DNA of 56,092 nucleotides from CAZGDB01 sp964524705 (GCA_964524705.1 CAZGDB010000008.1:1-56092); one strand, 5' to 3'; positions 1 to 9,588 are shown, counted from the stretch's first letter. Numbers and translations: made by a program. Notes: a model not told the origin generated them from the letters alone.

Positions 1-491
1 ATATGTTGATCACCCATTTCGCCTTCGATTTCAGCTTTTGGGTTTAATGCTGCAACAGAGTCGACAACCAATACGTCTACACCACCGGAGCGCACCAACA
101 TATCTGCAATTTCTAAAGCTTGTTCACCTGTATCTGGCTGAGAAACATATAACTCAGCTAAATTAACACCTAATTTTTCTGCATATAAAGGATCTAAAGC
201 ATGTTCAGCATCGATAAAAACAGCAGTACCACCCATTTTTTGACATTCTGCAATCACTTGTAAGGTCAAAGTGGTTTTACCAGAGGATTCTGGACCGTAA
301 ATTTCAACAATACGCCCTTTTGGCAATCCGCCAATACCCAAAGCTGCATCCAACCCAATGGAACCGGTAGAAATAACTTGAATATCGTTTTCTACTTGCT
401 TATCGCCTAAGCACATTACGGAACCTTTTCCAAACTGACTCTTCACTTGTGAAAGTGCTGCTTGTAATGCTTTGCTTCTATCTTCTGCCAT
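1..491 (-). CDS. recA: RecA recombinase, N-terminal part (gene runs off the left edge)
   Basis: Reading leftward from an ATG at 491, the frame stays open to the edge and encodes the first ~163 residues of RecA, the ATP-dependent DNA strand-exchange protein of recombinational repair. The Walker A loop (GPESSGKTT, about residues 66-74), the IDAEHALDP segment (about 93-101) and the VVDSVAAL Walker B strand (about 142-149) are visible. An AAGGA ribosome-binding site lies upstream of the ATG. The C-terminal half is outside the window. No inteins or frame breaks are seen. The neighbours pncC and mutS are the usual gammaproteobacterial company. No canonical LexA box is visible upstream. Confidence 0.97.
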   Translation of the reverse strand, partial: MAEDRSKALQAALSQVKSQFGKGSVMCLGDKQVENDIQVISTGSIGLDAALGIGGLPKGRIVEIYGPESSGKTTLTLQVIAECQKMGGTAVFIDAEHALDPLYAEKLGVNLAELYVSQPDTGEQALEIADMLVRSGGVDVLVVDSVAALNPKAEIEGEMGDQH

Positions 492-513
492 GATCTTTCC
501 TTTTCTCTTTAAG

Positions 514-529
514 TTGGTTCGTTAACCAA
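514..529. promoter_or_regulatory. Inverted repeat in the recA leader
   Basis: TTGGTT and AACCAA arms flank a 4-base loop, 23-38 bases upstream of the recA start codon. It could form a short leader hairpin or bind a regulator. A -10-like TATACT (minus strand, 555-560) lies farther upstream, so the repeat would fall within the recA leader. Its function is unknown. Confidence 0.35.
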
Positions 530-593
530 AATTGTCATCCAACTCTGCGGACCCAGTATACGCGCTCTAAAATATTAAAAAAAGAATCAAAAT

Positions 594-1085
594 TTAGAAC
601 TTTAACCCACTTAATATTACTAAAGCTCGGGCTATTGCCGCCTGTCGAATAACCTCTCTATTACCCTCAAAATGACACTGCTCATTAAAGCTGTGTTGCC
701 CCACACACCAGGCTAACCATACAGTCCCCAGTGGGATCTGAGGCGTTCCCCCATCGGGTCCAGCAATACCAGTAATGGCTATGCTAATATCAGTCTGTAA
801 TCTTTGTTGTATTCCCTTAGCCATCGCTACAGCGACTTCCTGACTTACGGCTGTGTGTGCTTCTAAAAGTGTCAACGGCACATCTAATAAAGTTTGTTTA
901 CTTGCATAAGTATAACTAACCACGCCACCAGCATACCAATTAGAGGAACCTGGAACTTCTGTAATGGCGTAGCCTAAACCGCCTGCAGTACAAGATTCAG
1001 CCGTTGCTAATTGTAAACCATGTGTTAAGAGGGCTTGCCCTACTTTATGTGCCAGCTCATAATGCGACAGCATTGCAGTCTTCAA
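594..1085 (-). CDS. pncC: Nicotinamide-nucleotide amidohydrolase PncC (CinA C-terminal domain family)
   Basis: A 163-residue protein that is only the CinA C-terminal domain, the form found in most gammaproteobacteria. The family deamidates nicotinamide mononucleotide to nicotinate mononucleotide in NAD salvage. Diagnostic stretches are AESCTAGG (about 29-36), VVSYTYASKQ (about 55-64) and TGIAGPDGGTP...PLGTVWLA (about 105-125). A second possible start is the ATG four codons in (1073). The gene sits immediately downstream of recA on the same strand order as in many relatives. Its 5' end is only 16 bases from the divergent mutS start, so the promoters of the two genes must reach into each other. 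Family assignment is confident; the enzyme activity is inferred from the family. Confidence 0.93.
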   Translation of the reverse strand: MKTAMLSHYELAHKVGQALLTHGLQLATAESCTAGGLGYAITEVPGSSNWYAGGVVSYTYASKQTLLDVPLTLLEAHTAVSQEVAVAMAKGIQQRLQTDISIAITGIAGPDGGTPQIPLGTVWLAWCVGQHSFNEQCHFEGNREVIRQAAIARALVILSGLKF

Positions 1086-1101
1086 GTTAAGGAATCTATC
1101 T

Positions 1102-3477
1102 GTGAGTCAGTATGAAGAACATACGCCTATGATGCAACAATATCTTGCCATTAAGGCAAAGCACCAAGACGCGTTAGTATTATACCGTATGGGTGATTTT
1201 TATGAGTTATTCTTCGAAGATGCACAAGTAGCTGCACCGGTATTAGAAGTCACATTAACCGCGCGGGGTCAAACTAATGGCAATCCTATTCCCATGGCTG
1301 GCATTCCTCATCATGCAGCTGACAGTTATTTAGCAAAATTATTAAAAGCAGGATTCAAAGTTGCGATTTGTGAACAAATCGGTGAGAAAACTTTAAAAGG
1401 TCCAATGCAACGAGAAGTCGTACAAATTTTAACCCCTGGGACCTTAACAGAAGATGCCCTCCTCCAAGCCAAACAGAGTCATTTTTTAATCGCTATTACA
1501 GGAGACAATCATAACTTTGGGTTAGCTGCCTTAGAGGTGGCTGCTGGTCGTTTAATTTTAGTTCAAGAAGCATCTTGGGATCAGCTGCCGGCGGCTTTGT
1601 TACGCTGGGATCCAAAGGAAATTTTATGTCCTGACACTTTAAGGGAGCGTTTTGCAGACAAGGCCCCTTGCACAGCATTACCAAGTCAAGCTTTTGGTTT
1701 TGAAAAAGCACAAACTTTTTTAGAAAATCATCAATGGCAAACACAGTTTTGTGGCAATGAATTACACGAAAAAGCTCAGCATGCCTTAGGTGCTTTAATT
1801 ACCTATTTAGAGCATACACAAAGACGTAATTTAGAAGCGATTCATGATTTACAATTAGAATTTGCAAAAGAACTCCTCATCTTAGATGCCGCCGCCCGTC
1901 GTCATTTAGAGCTTACTCAATCTTTGACACAAACACAGACGCATCATGTCTTAGCCGTGTTAGATCGAACCCAAACCGTCATGGGTTCTAGAATGTTGGC
2001 AAGGTGGCTCAATCAGCCTATTCGTAACCGTAGTATTTTACAAGAGCGCCTCAATCGCGTGACTGCTTTTATAGCCCATAACCAAATAGAATATACCCAA
2101 CAGTGTCTAAAAAAAATTGGAGATCTCGAACGAATCAGCACCCGTATCGCTCTTCTCTCAGCCCGTCCTAGAGACCTTATTGAACTGCGAACCAGTTTAA
2201 GTTATTTACCAACACTTGCAGGGTTATTACCAGAATTTGTTTGTAACCAATGGCAACAACAGTGCTTAACTTTTGAGGCTATAGAAGCATTATTAAACAA
2301 AGCAATTGTAGAAGAACCACCTATTTATTGGAAAGAAGGGGGTTATATTAAAGCTGGTTTTGATACTGAGTTAGATCGCCTACGTTCTAACTATCAAGAA
2401 ATCGATACCCATTTACAAAACTATCAAGAATCCGTACGCGAAGAAACCGGTATTGCCAACTTAAAAGTTGCTTACAATAAAATACATGGGTTTTATATTG
2501 AGGTCTCACGAGGACAAGCTAAAAATTTACCGGCTCACTTTGAGCGCCGTCAAACCTTAAAAAACAGTGAGCGTTTCATTACAGATGCCTTACGTACTTT
2601 AGAGCATCAAATCTTAACCAGTCAGGCACAAGCCCAGGTGCGTGAAAAACAAATTTATGCACAAGTTTTACAACAATTACAGACTGCATACCATCCATTA
2701 CAATCCATGGGACGAACGATTGCTGAACTGGATGTATTAGTCAATTTTGCAGAACGCGCGCAATCTTTAAATTTAGTAGCCCCTACCTTAACCACACAAC
2801 CAGAAATCAATATCCAGCAAGGTCGCCATTTGGTCGTTGAGTATTATCAAAAAGAACCTTTTGTCCCCAACAGTGTGCTTTTAAATTCCGAGAAAGCCTT
2901 TGCTTTAATCACCGGTCCTAATATGGGCGGTAAGTCTACCTATATGCGTCAAACAGCGCTTATTGTCATCTTGGCACATATCGGTTGTTTTGTGCCTGCT
3001 GAAAGCGCAAGGATTGGAAACATTGACCGTATCTTTACGCGTATTGGCGCCAGCGATCATTTAGCACAAGGTCGTTCTACTTTTATGGTGGAAATGTTAG
3101 AAACTGCAGAAATTTTACGTCATGCCACGCCAGCCAGCTTGGTCCTCCTGGATGAAATCGGTCGTGGCACCAGCACCTATGATGGGGTAGGTATTGCGTA
3201 TGCCACTGCTTTACATTTGGCGCAAGATAACAAAGCCCTGACCTTATTTTCAACACACTTTCATGAATTAACAGAGCTAGAATATCAAGACCCGCATATT
3301 TTCAACCTCCATTGTGCGGTCCAACAAGGTGCACAAGGGTTAGAGTTTTTACATGTTATTAAACCCGGCAGTATGCAAAAAAGCTTTGGGATTGCAGTAG
3401 CACAGTTAGCAGGATTACCGGAAAAATTGATTCAAAAAGCACGTGCAAAGATAGAGAGTTTAGAATGCCCCCTTTAA
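1102..3477 (+). CDS. mutS: DNA mismatch repair ATPase MutS, C-terminally short
   Basis: Recognises mismatched base pairs and starts methyl-directed-type mismatch repair with MutL. The N-terminal mismatch-reading Phe-Tyr-Glu is present (GDFYELFF, F33-Y34-E35), as are the Walker A loop GPNMGGKS (about 605-613), Walker B LLDEIGRG (D684, E685) and the STHFHELT segment. The start is a GTG with AAGGA about 8 bases upstream; the next in-frame ATG is nine codons later. At 791 residues it lacks roughly the last 50-60 residues of the E. coli protein, the part involved in tetramer formation. It ends right after the LIQKARAKIESLE helix, so it should still dimerise. The stop codon overlaps the stop of the convergent downstream gene by a few bases. 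Confidence 0.97.
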   Translation: MSQYEEHTPMMQQYLAIKAKHQDALVLYRMGDFYELFFEDAQVAAPVLEVTLTARGQTNGNPIPMAGIPHHAADSYLAKLLKAGFKVAICEQIGEKTLKGPMQREVVQILTPGTLTEDALLQAKQSHFLIAITGDNHNFGLAALEVAAGRLILVQEASWDQLPAALLRWDPKEILCPDTLRERFADKAPCTALPSQAFGFEKAQTFLENHQWQTQFCGNELHEKAQHALGALITYLEHTQRRNLEAIHDLQLEFAKELLILDAAARRHLELTQSLTQTQTHHVLAVLDRTQTVMGSRMLARWLNQPIRNRSILQERLNRVTAFIAHNQIEYTQQCLKKIGDLERISTRIALLSARPRDLIELRTSLSYLPTLAGLLPEFVCNQWQQQCLTFEAIEALLNKAIVEEPPIYWKEGGYIKAGFDTELDRLRSNYQEIDTHLQNYQESVREETGIANLKVAYNKIHGFYIEVSRGQAKNLPAHFERRQTLKNSERFITDALRTLEHQILTSQAQAQVREKQIYAQVLQQLQTAYHPLQSMGRTIAELDVLVNFAERAQSLNLVAPTLTTQPEINIQQGRHLVVEYYQKEPFVPNSVLLNSEKAFALITGPNMGGKSTYMRQTALIVILAHIGCFVPAESARIGNIDRIFTRIGASDHLAQGRSTFMVEMLETAEILRHATPASLVLLDEIGRGTSTYDGVGIAYATALHLAQDNKALTLFSTHFHELTELEYQDPHIFNLHCAVQQGAQGLEFLHVIKPGSMQKSFGIAVAQLAGLPEKLIQKARAKIESLECPL

Positions 3478-5996
3478 TGTGAACGTGGTGTTTTTAGTAT
3501 AACAGACGCTATCTCCGCGTTCTTTGGCGGTACAATCTTGGTGTCACGCAGTGCTATATCATGCCCCATGGGTACAACATTTTTCGGTGGATTAGAAAGC
3601 AAAGGGGTTTCGGCATTGATAGCTTTTGAAGGTTGCCAATCCATAGCCTTACGTAATTCTTCTAAGACAGGTTTATGTAATGCAGTATCTGACACGAGTG
3701 CCGCTTTAAATTTTTTCGCCTCTCTTCGCGCCACAAAAAAAGCACTGATAGCTGAAAGCATCACTGTAAAAATACCTATGCCTGTAAAAATCGCGCCGAT
3801 GCCAGGAGCTACCGTCATTCCAGTTGCCCCAATAGTTACCCCAACTTTTAGGCCATTTATCATCGCCGAACTCCAAACATCTTTTTTAATAGCTGCCACA
3901 ATTTTATGTTCTGCAAATTTATGCATAAAATCAGGATCATTCGCCTTAACTCCTACCTGCTTCATAAATTTATTTTTTTCTTTTTGAAGCATTTCTGCCA
4001 TGCATGCTTTTTTAGCTACTTCCGGCTCCATACCTTTATTTTTCTCTAGAAAACGTGTATACGGTGTAGACCCAAAAAACATAAATCGTTTCTCATGAAT
4101 ATTAGGAACACAGGTATCTTTCACCAATGCATCCGTATTAGATAAATATTTTTGTCGATCATAATAATTTTGGCCAGCATCTACTGCAGCCCTTAATAAG
4201 GCGGCGACTCCTACAAAACCAGCGCCTATTTTACCCAATAGTTCAACTGTATATTTAGCCATACTGCTAATTCTTAAAGCTAAGTTACTAAAAATCAGCC
4301 CATCGGAGATTTTACCTAAAAAAGTTTGTTTCTTTTTAACCTTGGCGGCAAAGTGATCTTTCTTATCTTTGTTGTTTAACTGTACACAAGCATCGGTTAG
4401 TAAAGCTTCATTTTTACTCAAAAATGCATTTACCTTTTTTTCGACCACACGTCTTTGCCAATAAGTAGCAATCGCTGTAGTGAAACTCCCTACTGCCAAA
4501 GTACCTAAAGCAATAATAGAGGTCACCGGGAATGCTAGGGGAAATAATAATCCTGCAGAAAAGATACTCGCTGCAATCCCTGTGGTCCCAACCAGACCTG
4601 CTTTACTCGTTTTTAAAGTAATGTCTCGAATGAGTTCTTTTTTACAATATTGCTTTAGATGTTCTGGCTGAATAAACTCCAATTTTTTATTTTTATCTTT
4701 TTGTTGTTTCTGCAACTCTAGAAAAGTCACTTTTTTTAAGAGGTCACGACAGTTCTGATCTGTATTTTTAATCCATTGGGTATTCGTATAAGCTTTAACA
4801 ATCGCATCTCCTATTGCAAAGGTTCCTGCGCCTACTGCACCAAAGACACCTGCACCAAAGGTCGCACTAGATAACGCACCCCTATCGATATGTAACGCCC
4901 CACCAAATAAAGAGACATCCGGATCTAAAGATAACTCTTTCACTGCTTCTGGCGTCATCAAACGCGGATCATTCGCCGAAAGATGATCCAACCCTATAAA
5001 CCCACCATTTTTTATTAAAGGATCCATATCTCCCGTATCAATATGCCCCACAATATCAGAATGTATATATTTACCAAGATCGCCCACGAGCATTCGGGAT
5101 TCATTATGGGCATCCCAATACATAGAACTTGGTATCATATTATTTGGATAATCTGGCGTATTATGGCGCCAATTATCATTTAAGATATGATATGCAGACA
5201 AAGACTGTTTCCCACCATAATTAGTCATGGCAATTACATTTTTACCACGTGCATTTAATTCATTGGCCGTAGGCCATCGGGAGTTTCCCGCAGCATCTAG
5301 ATAACGGCGATTATGTATATCCTCAAAAAACTCCTCTTTGGTATATAACTTATCACCAAAGGTTGTAGCTAATTTTTCTTCTATATGTTCAGTTATCTCT
5401 CGATCTCCAGATCCTGGCCCTTCTGCGCCAATACGGACTACTAATAACGAGGATTTATGATTAGGATCGTTCACCCATTCCCCGACTGTATCTATTTCAT
5501 CATCAAAGGTTAAGGGGGAAGCTACTGTTGGATCTACAGGCCCATGACTCACTATAGGTTGGCCGTCTACACCCACTCGAGTTTTAAATTCAATAGCACC
5601 CAACTCTCCTACTGGTGTTTTTTCTAAAATATCATGGGTACTCATACTCTGATCTTGGGCATAAAAAGGGGTACCCTGCCCCGGTTCAGTACCTACATTG
5701 TGGGCATTAATCATGGGGATCTGATTTAAAGGTTTATCTTTTTGTAAAAAAACAGGATTCCACTTACTCTGTTCTATAGGAGTCGAGGTGTTATCTGCAA
5801 CCAATCCCCCCACCATTACGCCCGCAACCCCTGCTACGCCACCGGCTGCTAAGGCTGCTCCGGTTTCTATTCCATCAGCGGTTGTCTCTACTGCATCAGA
5901 ACCGAAGGATACGGCAGTTTCTGCAATCTCAACAGAATCTTCTACGTTTTTCTTTTTGTTATTTTCTTCTGATAGGTTGTTAGTTTCTGCTGTCAT
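3474..5996 (-). CDS. Effector-like protein with a PI-PLC X-like domain and several membrane hairpins
   Basis: An 840-residue protein from the ATG at 5996, which has AAAGG eight bases upstream; a GTG at 6005 is too close to that site. No signal peptide is seen. Residues ~40-68 are Ala/Gly-rich. Residues ~90-365 resemble a phosphatidylinositol-specific phospholipase C X barrel: NAHN with His99, AIEFKTR with Glu136/Lys138, and VSHGP with His151. The 15- and 13-residue spacings from Glu136 and Lys138 to His151 equal those from Asp67 and Arg69 to His82 that I recall for the Bacillus enzyme. RGKNVIAMTNYG (about 250-261) fits a later strand. The C-terminal half has hydrophobic Gly/Pro hairpins near 467-514 and 715-757, separated by charged helical stretches. 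It may be a secreted or membrane-inserting host-directed protein. PI-PLC activity is an inference, and the Lys in place of the family Arg is a caution. Confidence 0.55.
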   Translation of the reverse strand: MTAETNNLSEENNKKKNVEDSVEIAETAVSFGSDAVETTADGIETGAALAAGGVAGVAGVMVGGLVADNTSTPIEQSKWNPVFLQKDKPLNQIPMINAHNVGTEPGQGTPFYAQDQSMSTHDILEKTPVGELGAIEFKTRVGVDGQPIVSHGPVDPTVASPLTFDDEIDTVGEWVNDPNHKSSLLVVRIGAEGPGSGDREITEHIEEKLATTFGDKLYTKEEFFEDIHNRRYLDAAGNSRWPTANELNARGKNVIAMTNYGGKQSLSAYHILNDNWRHNTPDYPNNMIPSSMYWDAHNESRMLVGDLGKYIHSDIVGHIDTGDMDPLIKNGGFIGLDHLSANDPRLMTPEAVKELSLDPDVSLFGGALHIDRGALSSATFGAGVFGAVGAGTFAIGDAIVKAYTNTQWIKNTDQNCRDLLKKVTFLELQKQQKDKNKKLEFIQPEHLKQYCKKELIRDITLKTSKAGLVGTTGIAASIFSAGLLFPLAFPVTSIIALGTLAVGSFTTAIATYWQRRVVEKKVNAFLSKNEALLTDACVQLNNKDKKDHFAAKVKKKQTFLGKISDGLIFSNLALRISSMAKYTVELLGKIGAGFVGVAALLRAAVDAGQNYYDRQKYLSNTDALVKDTCVPNIHEKRFMFFGSTPYTRFLEKNKGMEPEVAKKACMAEMLQKEKNKFMKQVGVKANDPDFMHKFAEHKIVAAIKKDVWSSAMINGLKVGVTIGATGMTVAPGIGAIFTGIGIFTVMLSAISAFFVARREAKKFKAALVSDTALHKPVLEELRKAMDWQPSKAINAETPLLSNPPKNVVPMGHDIALRDTKIVPPKNAEIASVILKTPRSH

Positions 5997-6007
5997 AAAC
6001 AACACCT

Positions 6008-6538
6008 TTATTGCAAGCTTTTATAAATTTGACAATGACATTCTGTGCAAGGAGACAGTGCATAGCGATGCTTCAATGTAATACTGTTACCACATAAAAT
6101 ACATTCAAAGCGCCCAGGACCGCCTTCCTCTCCCGCCATCACAAAAGCCGTAAATTGAAAATTCAGCCATAAGCCTTGATGCTGATCTGAGGCTTGCATT
6201 AAATGCTTCAAAATCGTGCCTTCACAGAGCTGCCAATCAATTAAGGCCCAATCCCGTAATTCTTGATTCACATGAGACAAGACTGCAAATTTTTGCTTCC
6301 ACTCTTCTTGAAGATAATGGCTGGTATCCATGACCCCTTGTAACATACCAGACATCCAGACGCCCAATGCATCCAGGGTTCCAGGTAATTCTTGGTCTTG
6401 GAGGGCAGCAATTTTGGCAGCACGCTCACTTTTAGTCATGACTACCCTTTGAGGGGAACTCGGGTGGAGTTCTATCTTTTTACGATCTTTACGAGAAGTT
6501 TTAGGTTTTGTCAGCTTTGAAACTGAGTGCTTATGCAT
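6008..6538 (-). CDS. ybeL: YbeL/DUF1451-type zinc-ribbon protein
   Basis: A 176-residue protein ending in a zinc ribbon with two Cys pairs, CILCG and CTECHC (about 147-169), after a helical middle region. In E. coli ybeL lies beside leuS, as here, and the predicted layout (helices then zinc ribbon preceded by a Gly-rich FECxLC stretch) matches that family. Its biochemical role is unknown. The N-terminus is basic (RKDRKK) and longer than in the E. coli protein. The ATG at 6538 is preceded by GGGGGAG about 5 bases upstream, which supports this start over the internal Met34. The PI-PLC-like gene begins 11 bases downstream of its stop, so the two may share a transcript. Confidence 0.75.
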   Translation of the reverse strand: MHKHSVSKLTKPKTSRKDRKKIELHPSSPQRVVMTKSERAAKIAALQDQELPGTLDALGVWMSGMLQGVMDTSHYLQEEWKQKFAVLSHVNQELRDWALIDWQLCEGTILKHLMQASDQHQGLWLNFQFTAFVMAGEEGGPGRFECILCGNSITLKHRYALSPCTECHCQIYKSLQ

Positions 6539-6650
6539 GCAAACTCCCCCTAAATAGCGTATGTTTACCCTTTGACTATAAAAAGCGTATTTAGTTCAAA
6601 AACTGCAACTGGTATGCTTAAGCACGTTTTTCACTAACCATAGAAAAGTC

Positions 6651-9086
6651 ATGCAAGAAACTTATAACCCGCAGCAACTAGAACCAGCAGTACAATCCCT
6701 TTGGAAACAGCACGATGTTTACCGTATGCCGGAAGACAGCCCCAAGGAAAAATTTTACTGTCTCAGCATGTTGCCTTATCCCAGTGGTCAGCTCCATGTA
6801 GGCCATGTTCGTAACTATACAATTGGTGATGTGGTTGCACGCTTTAAGCGCATGGAAGGTTTTAATGTTTTACATCCTATGGGATGGGATGCTTTTGGGT
6901 TACCTGCTGAAAATGCAGCGATTGCTAATGGTGTACCACCGGCACAATGGACCTATCAAAATATTGCACAAATGCGCAGCCAACTGGATGCTTTAGGCTT
7001 TAGTTTTGATTGGAGTCATGAAATTGCTACTTGTGATCCAAGTTACTACCGTTGGGAACAATGGTTATTTTTACAGATGTACAAAAAAGGCTTAGTTTAC
7101 AAAAAGAAGTCGACTGTCAATTGGGATCCTGTTGATAATACGGTACTGGCGAATGAACAAGTCATTGATGGTAAGGGATGGCGTTCTGGCGCAGCCGTTG
7201 AGCAGCGTGAAATTGAACAATGGTTTTTTGCAATCACCAAATATGCACCTGAGCTTTTAGCTGACCTTGATAATCTTCCCGGATGGCCAGATGAAGTCAA
7301 ACTCATGCAAAAGAATTGGATTGGTAAAAGCGAAGGCACAACTTTTAAATTATCAATTATTGATACCCCACACACTGTAGAGTTATTTACCACACGTATT
7401 GACACACTATTTGGAGTATCGTTTATTGCAGTAGGCGCAACACACCCTTTGATCACAGGACTCAATAACCCAGAACTCAGCCAATTTATTCACACACATT
7501 GTCAAAGTAAGGTTGCTGAAGCCACTTTAAGCACTATGGCTAAAAAAGGTATGTTTACCGGTCTCTACGCCCGCCATCCTTTTACCGATGCGCCTATTCC
7601 AGTATGGGTCACGAACTATGTCTTAGCAGAATATGGTACCGGAGCTTTAATGGGCGTGCCTGCGCATGATGTGAGAGATCACGAGTTTGCCACCACTTAT
7701 CAGTTACCAATCCTCTCTGTTGTCCAAGGTCCTACAGAAGCCTTGCCTTATACAGGCGAAGGGGTATTACAGAATTCTAGTGAATTTAGTGGTTTAGAAA
7801 GCACAGTTGCACGTCAAAAAATAACGCAAAAACTCCAGCAACAAGGCATTGGTGAAACCACCACCCATTATCGCTTACGTGATTGGGGGGTTTCCCGTCA
7901 ACGCTATTGGGGTGCGCCTATTCCGATGATTTCCTGTCCTACTTGTAAAGATGTACCGGTTCCAGAAGCAGATTTACCGGTAGTATTACCACAAGATGTC
8001 GTATTTACAGGGGTGCATTCACCGCTACCTAATATGCCTGAGTTTTATAATTGCGTCTGTCCTCAATGTCATGGGCCTGCAAAACGTCAAACCGATACTT
8101 TTGACACTTTTGTAGAATCTTCTTGGTATTTTTTACGTTATCCCTGTTCAGATCAAAACAATGCCATTTTAGATGCACGGGCGGAAAAAAATCTCCCTAT
8201 CGACCTTTATGTCGGTGGCATTGAACATGCGATTTTACATCTGTTATACGCTCGCTTCTTTCACAAAGTCATTCGAGATTTAGGATTTGTGACTAGTAAT
8301 GAGCCTGTTACTAACCTGCTCACACAAGGAATGGTATTAAAAGATGGCGCTAAAATGTCAAAATCTAAGGGCAACACCGTCTCTCCTACTGAGCTCTTAG
8401 AAAGTTTTGGTGCAGATAGTGTACGTTTGTTTATTTTATTTGCAGCACCTCCTCAGCAAAGCTTGGAATGGTCAGATTCCGGGATGGAAGGTGCACATCG
8501 CTTTTTAAAGCGTACTTGGCGTTTAGCGGCCAACTTTAAAGCAGCACATCCTAATGTAGACTATCAAGCAGCTTGTCCTGCAAACACACCGATGTTAAAG
8601 GATTTACAGCGCGCGGTGCATAGTACTTTACAAAAAGTACAACAAGACATTAATCGTCGTGCTTTCAATACTGCGATTTCTGCTTTGATGACTCTGGTCA
8701 ACACCTTACATGAGGTAACCGTTGAGAATGCTGAAACTGCAGTGCATATGCAATTTGCACTACGCAGTCTCGCCTTAATGCTGAACCCCTTAGTTCCGCA
8801 TTTTGCACAAGGGTTATGGGAAGGTTTAGGGTATACTGGGTTTATTTTAGAGGAGCCTTATCCTGCTATTGATCTGGCTGCCTTAGAAACAGATACGCTC
8901 ATCTTAGCCGTACAAATCAATGGGAAACGTCGTGCAGAATTGAATGTTGCTAAAGGACTCGATAACAAGACTTTAGAAACGATGGTGCTACAAGACCCTA
9001 ACGTTGTTCGCCATCTGGGAGATAAAAAGGTCATGAAAGTGATTATTGTGCCTAATCGTCTTATTAATATCGTGGTAGCTGAATAA
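6651..9086 (+). CDS. leuS: Leucyl-tRNA synthetase
   Basis: Attaches leucine to tRNA-Leu in the cytoplasm. Class I signatures are clear: PYPSGQLHVGH (HIGH-type motif at about 49-52) and KMSKS (568-572). The inserted editing domain contains the GTGALMGVPAHD stretch that hydrolyses mischarged tRNA, and a Cys-rich zinc segment (CPTC...CPQC) lies near 428-475. At 811 residues it is somewhat shorter than the E. coli enzyme but has all domains, including the C-terminal anticodon-binding part. It is the first gene of a tight rightward operon; lptE starts one base after its stop. It is transcribed divergently from ybeL. Confidence 0.98.
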   Translation: MQETYNPQQLEPAVQSLWKQHDVYRMPEDSPKEKFYCLSMLPYPSGQLHVGHVRNYTIGDVVARFKRMEGFNVLHPMGWDAFGLPAENAAIANGVPPAQWTYQNIAQMRSQLDALGFSFDWSHEIATCDPSYYRWEQWLFLQMYKKGLVYKKKSTVNWDPVDNTVLANEQVIDGKGWRSGAAVEQREIEQWFFAITKYAPELLADLDNLPGWPDEVKLMQKNWIGKSEGTTFKLSIIDTPHTVELFTTRIDTLFGVSFIAVGATHPLITGLNNPELSQFIHTHCQSKVAEATLSTMAKKGMFTGLYARHPFTDAPIPVWVTNYVLAEYGTGALMGVPAHDVRDHEFATTYQLPILSVVQGPTEALPYTGEGVLQNSSEFSGLESTVARQKITQKLQQQGIGETTTHYRLRDWGVSRQRYWGAPIPMISCPTCKDVPVPEADLPVVLPQDVVFTGVHSPLPNMPEFYNCVCPQCHGPAKRQTDTFDTFVESSWYFLRYPCSDQNNAILDARAEKNLPIDLYVGGIEHAILHLLYARFFHKVIRDLGFVTSNEPVTNLLTQGMVLKDGAKMSKSKGNTVSPTELLESFGADSVRLFILFAAPPQQSLEWSDSGMEGAHRFLKRTWRLAANFKAAHPNVDYQAACPANTPMLKDLQRAVHSTLQKVQQDINRRAFNTAISALMTLVNTLHEVTVENAETAVHMQFALRSLALMLNPLVPHFAQGLWEGLGYTGFILEEPYPAIDLAALETDTLILAVQINGKRRAELNVAKGLDNKTLETMVLQDPNVVRHLGDKKVMKVIIVPNRLINIVVAE

Positions 9087-9087
9087 C

Positions 9088-9588
9088 ATGTATAAAAAAT
9101 GTTTTACATTTACACTTTTATGTCTGACGCTCTGGATAGCAGGCTGTAGCTTTTATCCGCGTGGTTCTGGTTTACAGGCATTAGCCTTACAACTCCCCGA
9201 GGTGATGCTACAACCCTATCAGCCGTATGAAATGAATCAACGTTTATTACGTACGGCTTTATTACAAGCAGGGGTACAAGTCAAAACAGAAGGGGCCTAT
9301 CCTATTTTAAAAATTACGCGCAATGAGTTGTCTACCCGTCCTTTAATTTATGGTCCTAATGCGGAAGTAAGACAACAACGCTTAAAATTAGAAATTGATT
9401 ACGTATTATTGAATGCTAAAAAAGAGGATTGGATCCCTTTACATAGCTTAACAGTAGAACGGGAACAAATTTTAGATCCTAACTATACTTTAGGGGATGC
9501 CCAAGAAAAGGCATTTTTGGAACAAGAAATGCGTATGGAAATTTTCCAGAACCTGGTTTATCAACTTACTATTTTACTGAAGCACTGA
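9088..9588 (+). CDS. lptE: LPS-assembly lipoprotein LptE
   Basis: A 166-residue lipoprotein that plugs and helps fold the LptD translocon delivering lipopolysaccharide to the outer-membrane surface. The N-terminus is a lipoprotein signal peptide with lipobox IAGC, Cys20 being the predicted lipidated residue. The following GSGLQALALQLPEVML stretch matches the family start (GFxLRG-type region), though with low overall identity. Position between leuS and holA is the conserved position of lptE (rlpB) in gammaproteobacteria and is the stronger evidence. The stop overlaps the holA ATG by one base, which suggests translational coupling. Confidence 0.9.
   Translation: MYKKCFTFTLLCLTLWIAGCSFYPRGSGLQALALQLPEVMLQPYQPYEMNQRLLRTALLQAGVQVKTEGAYPILKITRNELSTRPLIYGPNAEVRQQRLKLEIDYVLLNAKKEDWIPLHSLTVEREQILDPNYTLGDAQEKAFLEQEMRMEIFQNLVYQLTILLKH

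Noticed and set aside
552..569. Possible SOS box at recA
   Set aside because: CTG and CAG are six bases apart rather than ten and the sides are not palindromic.
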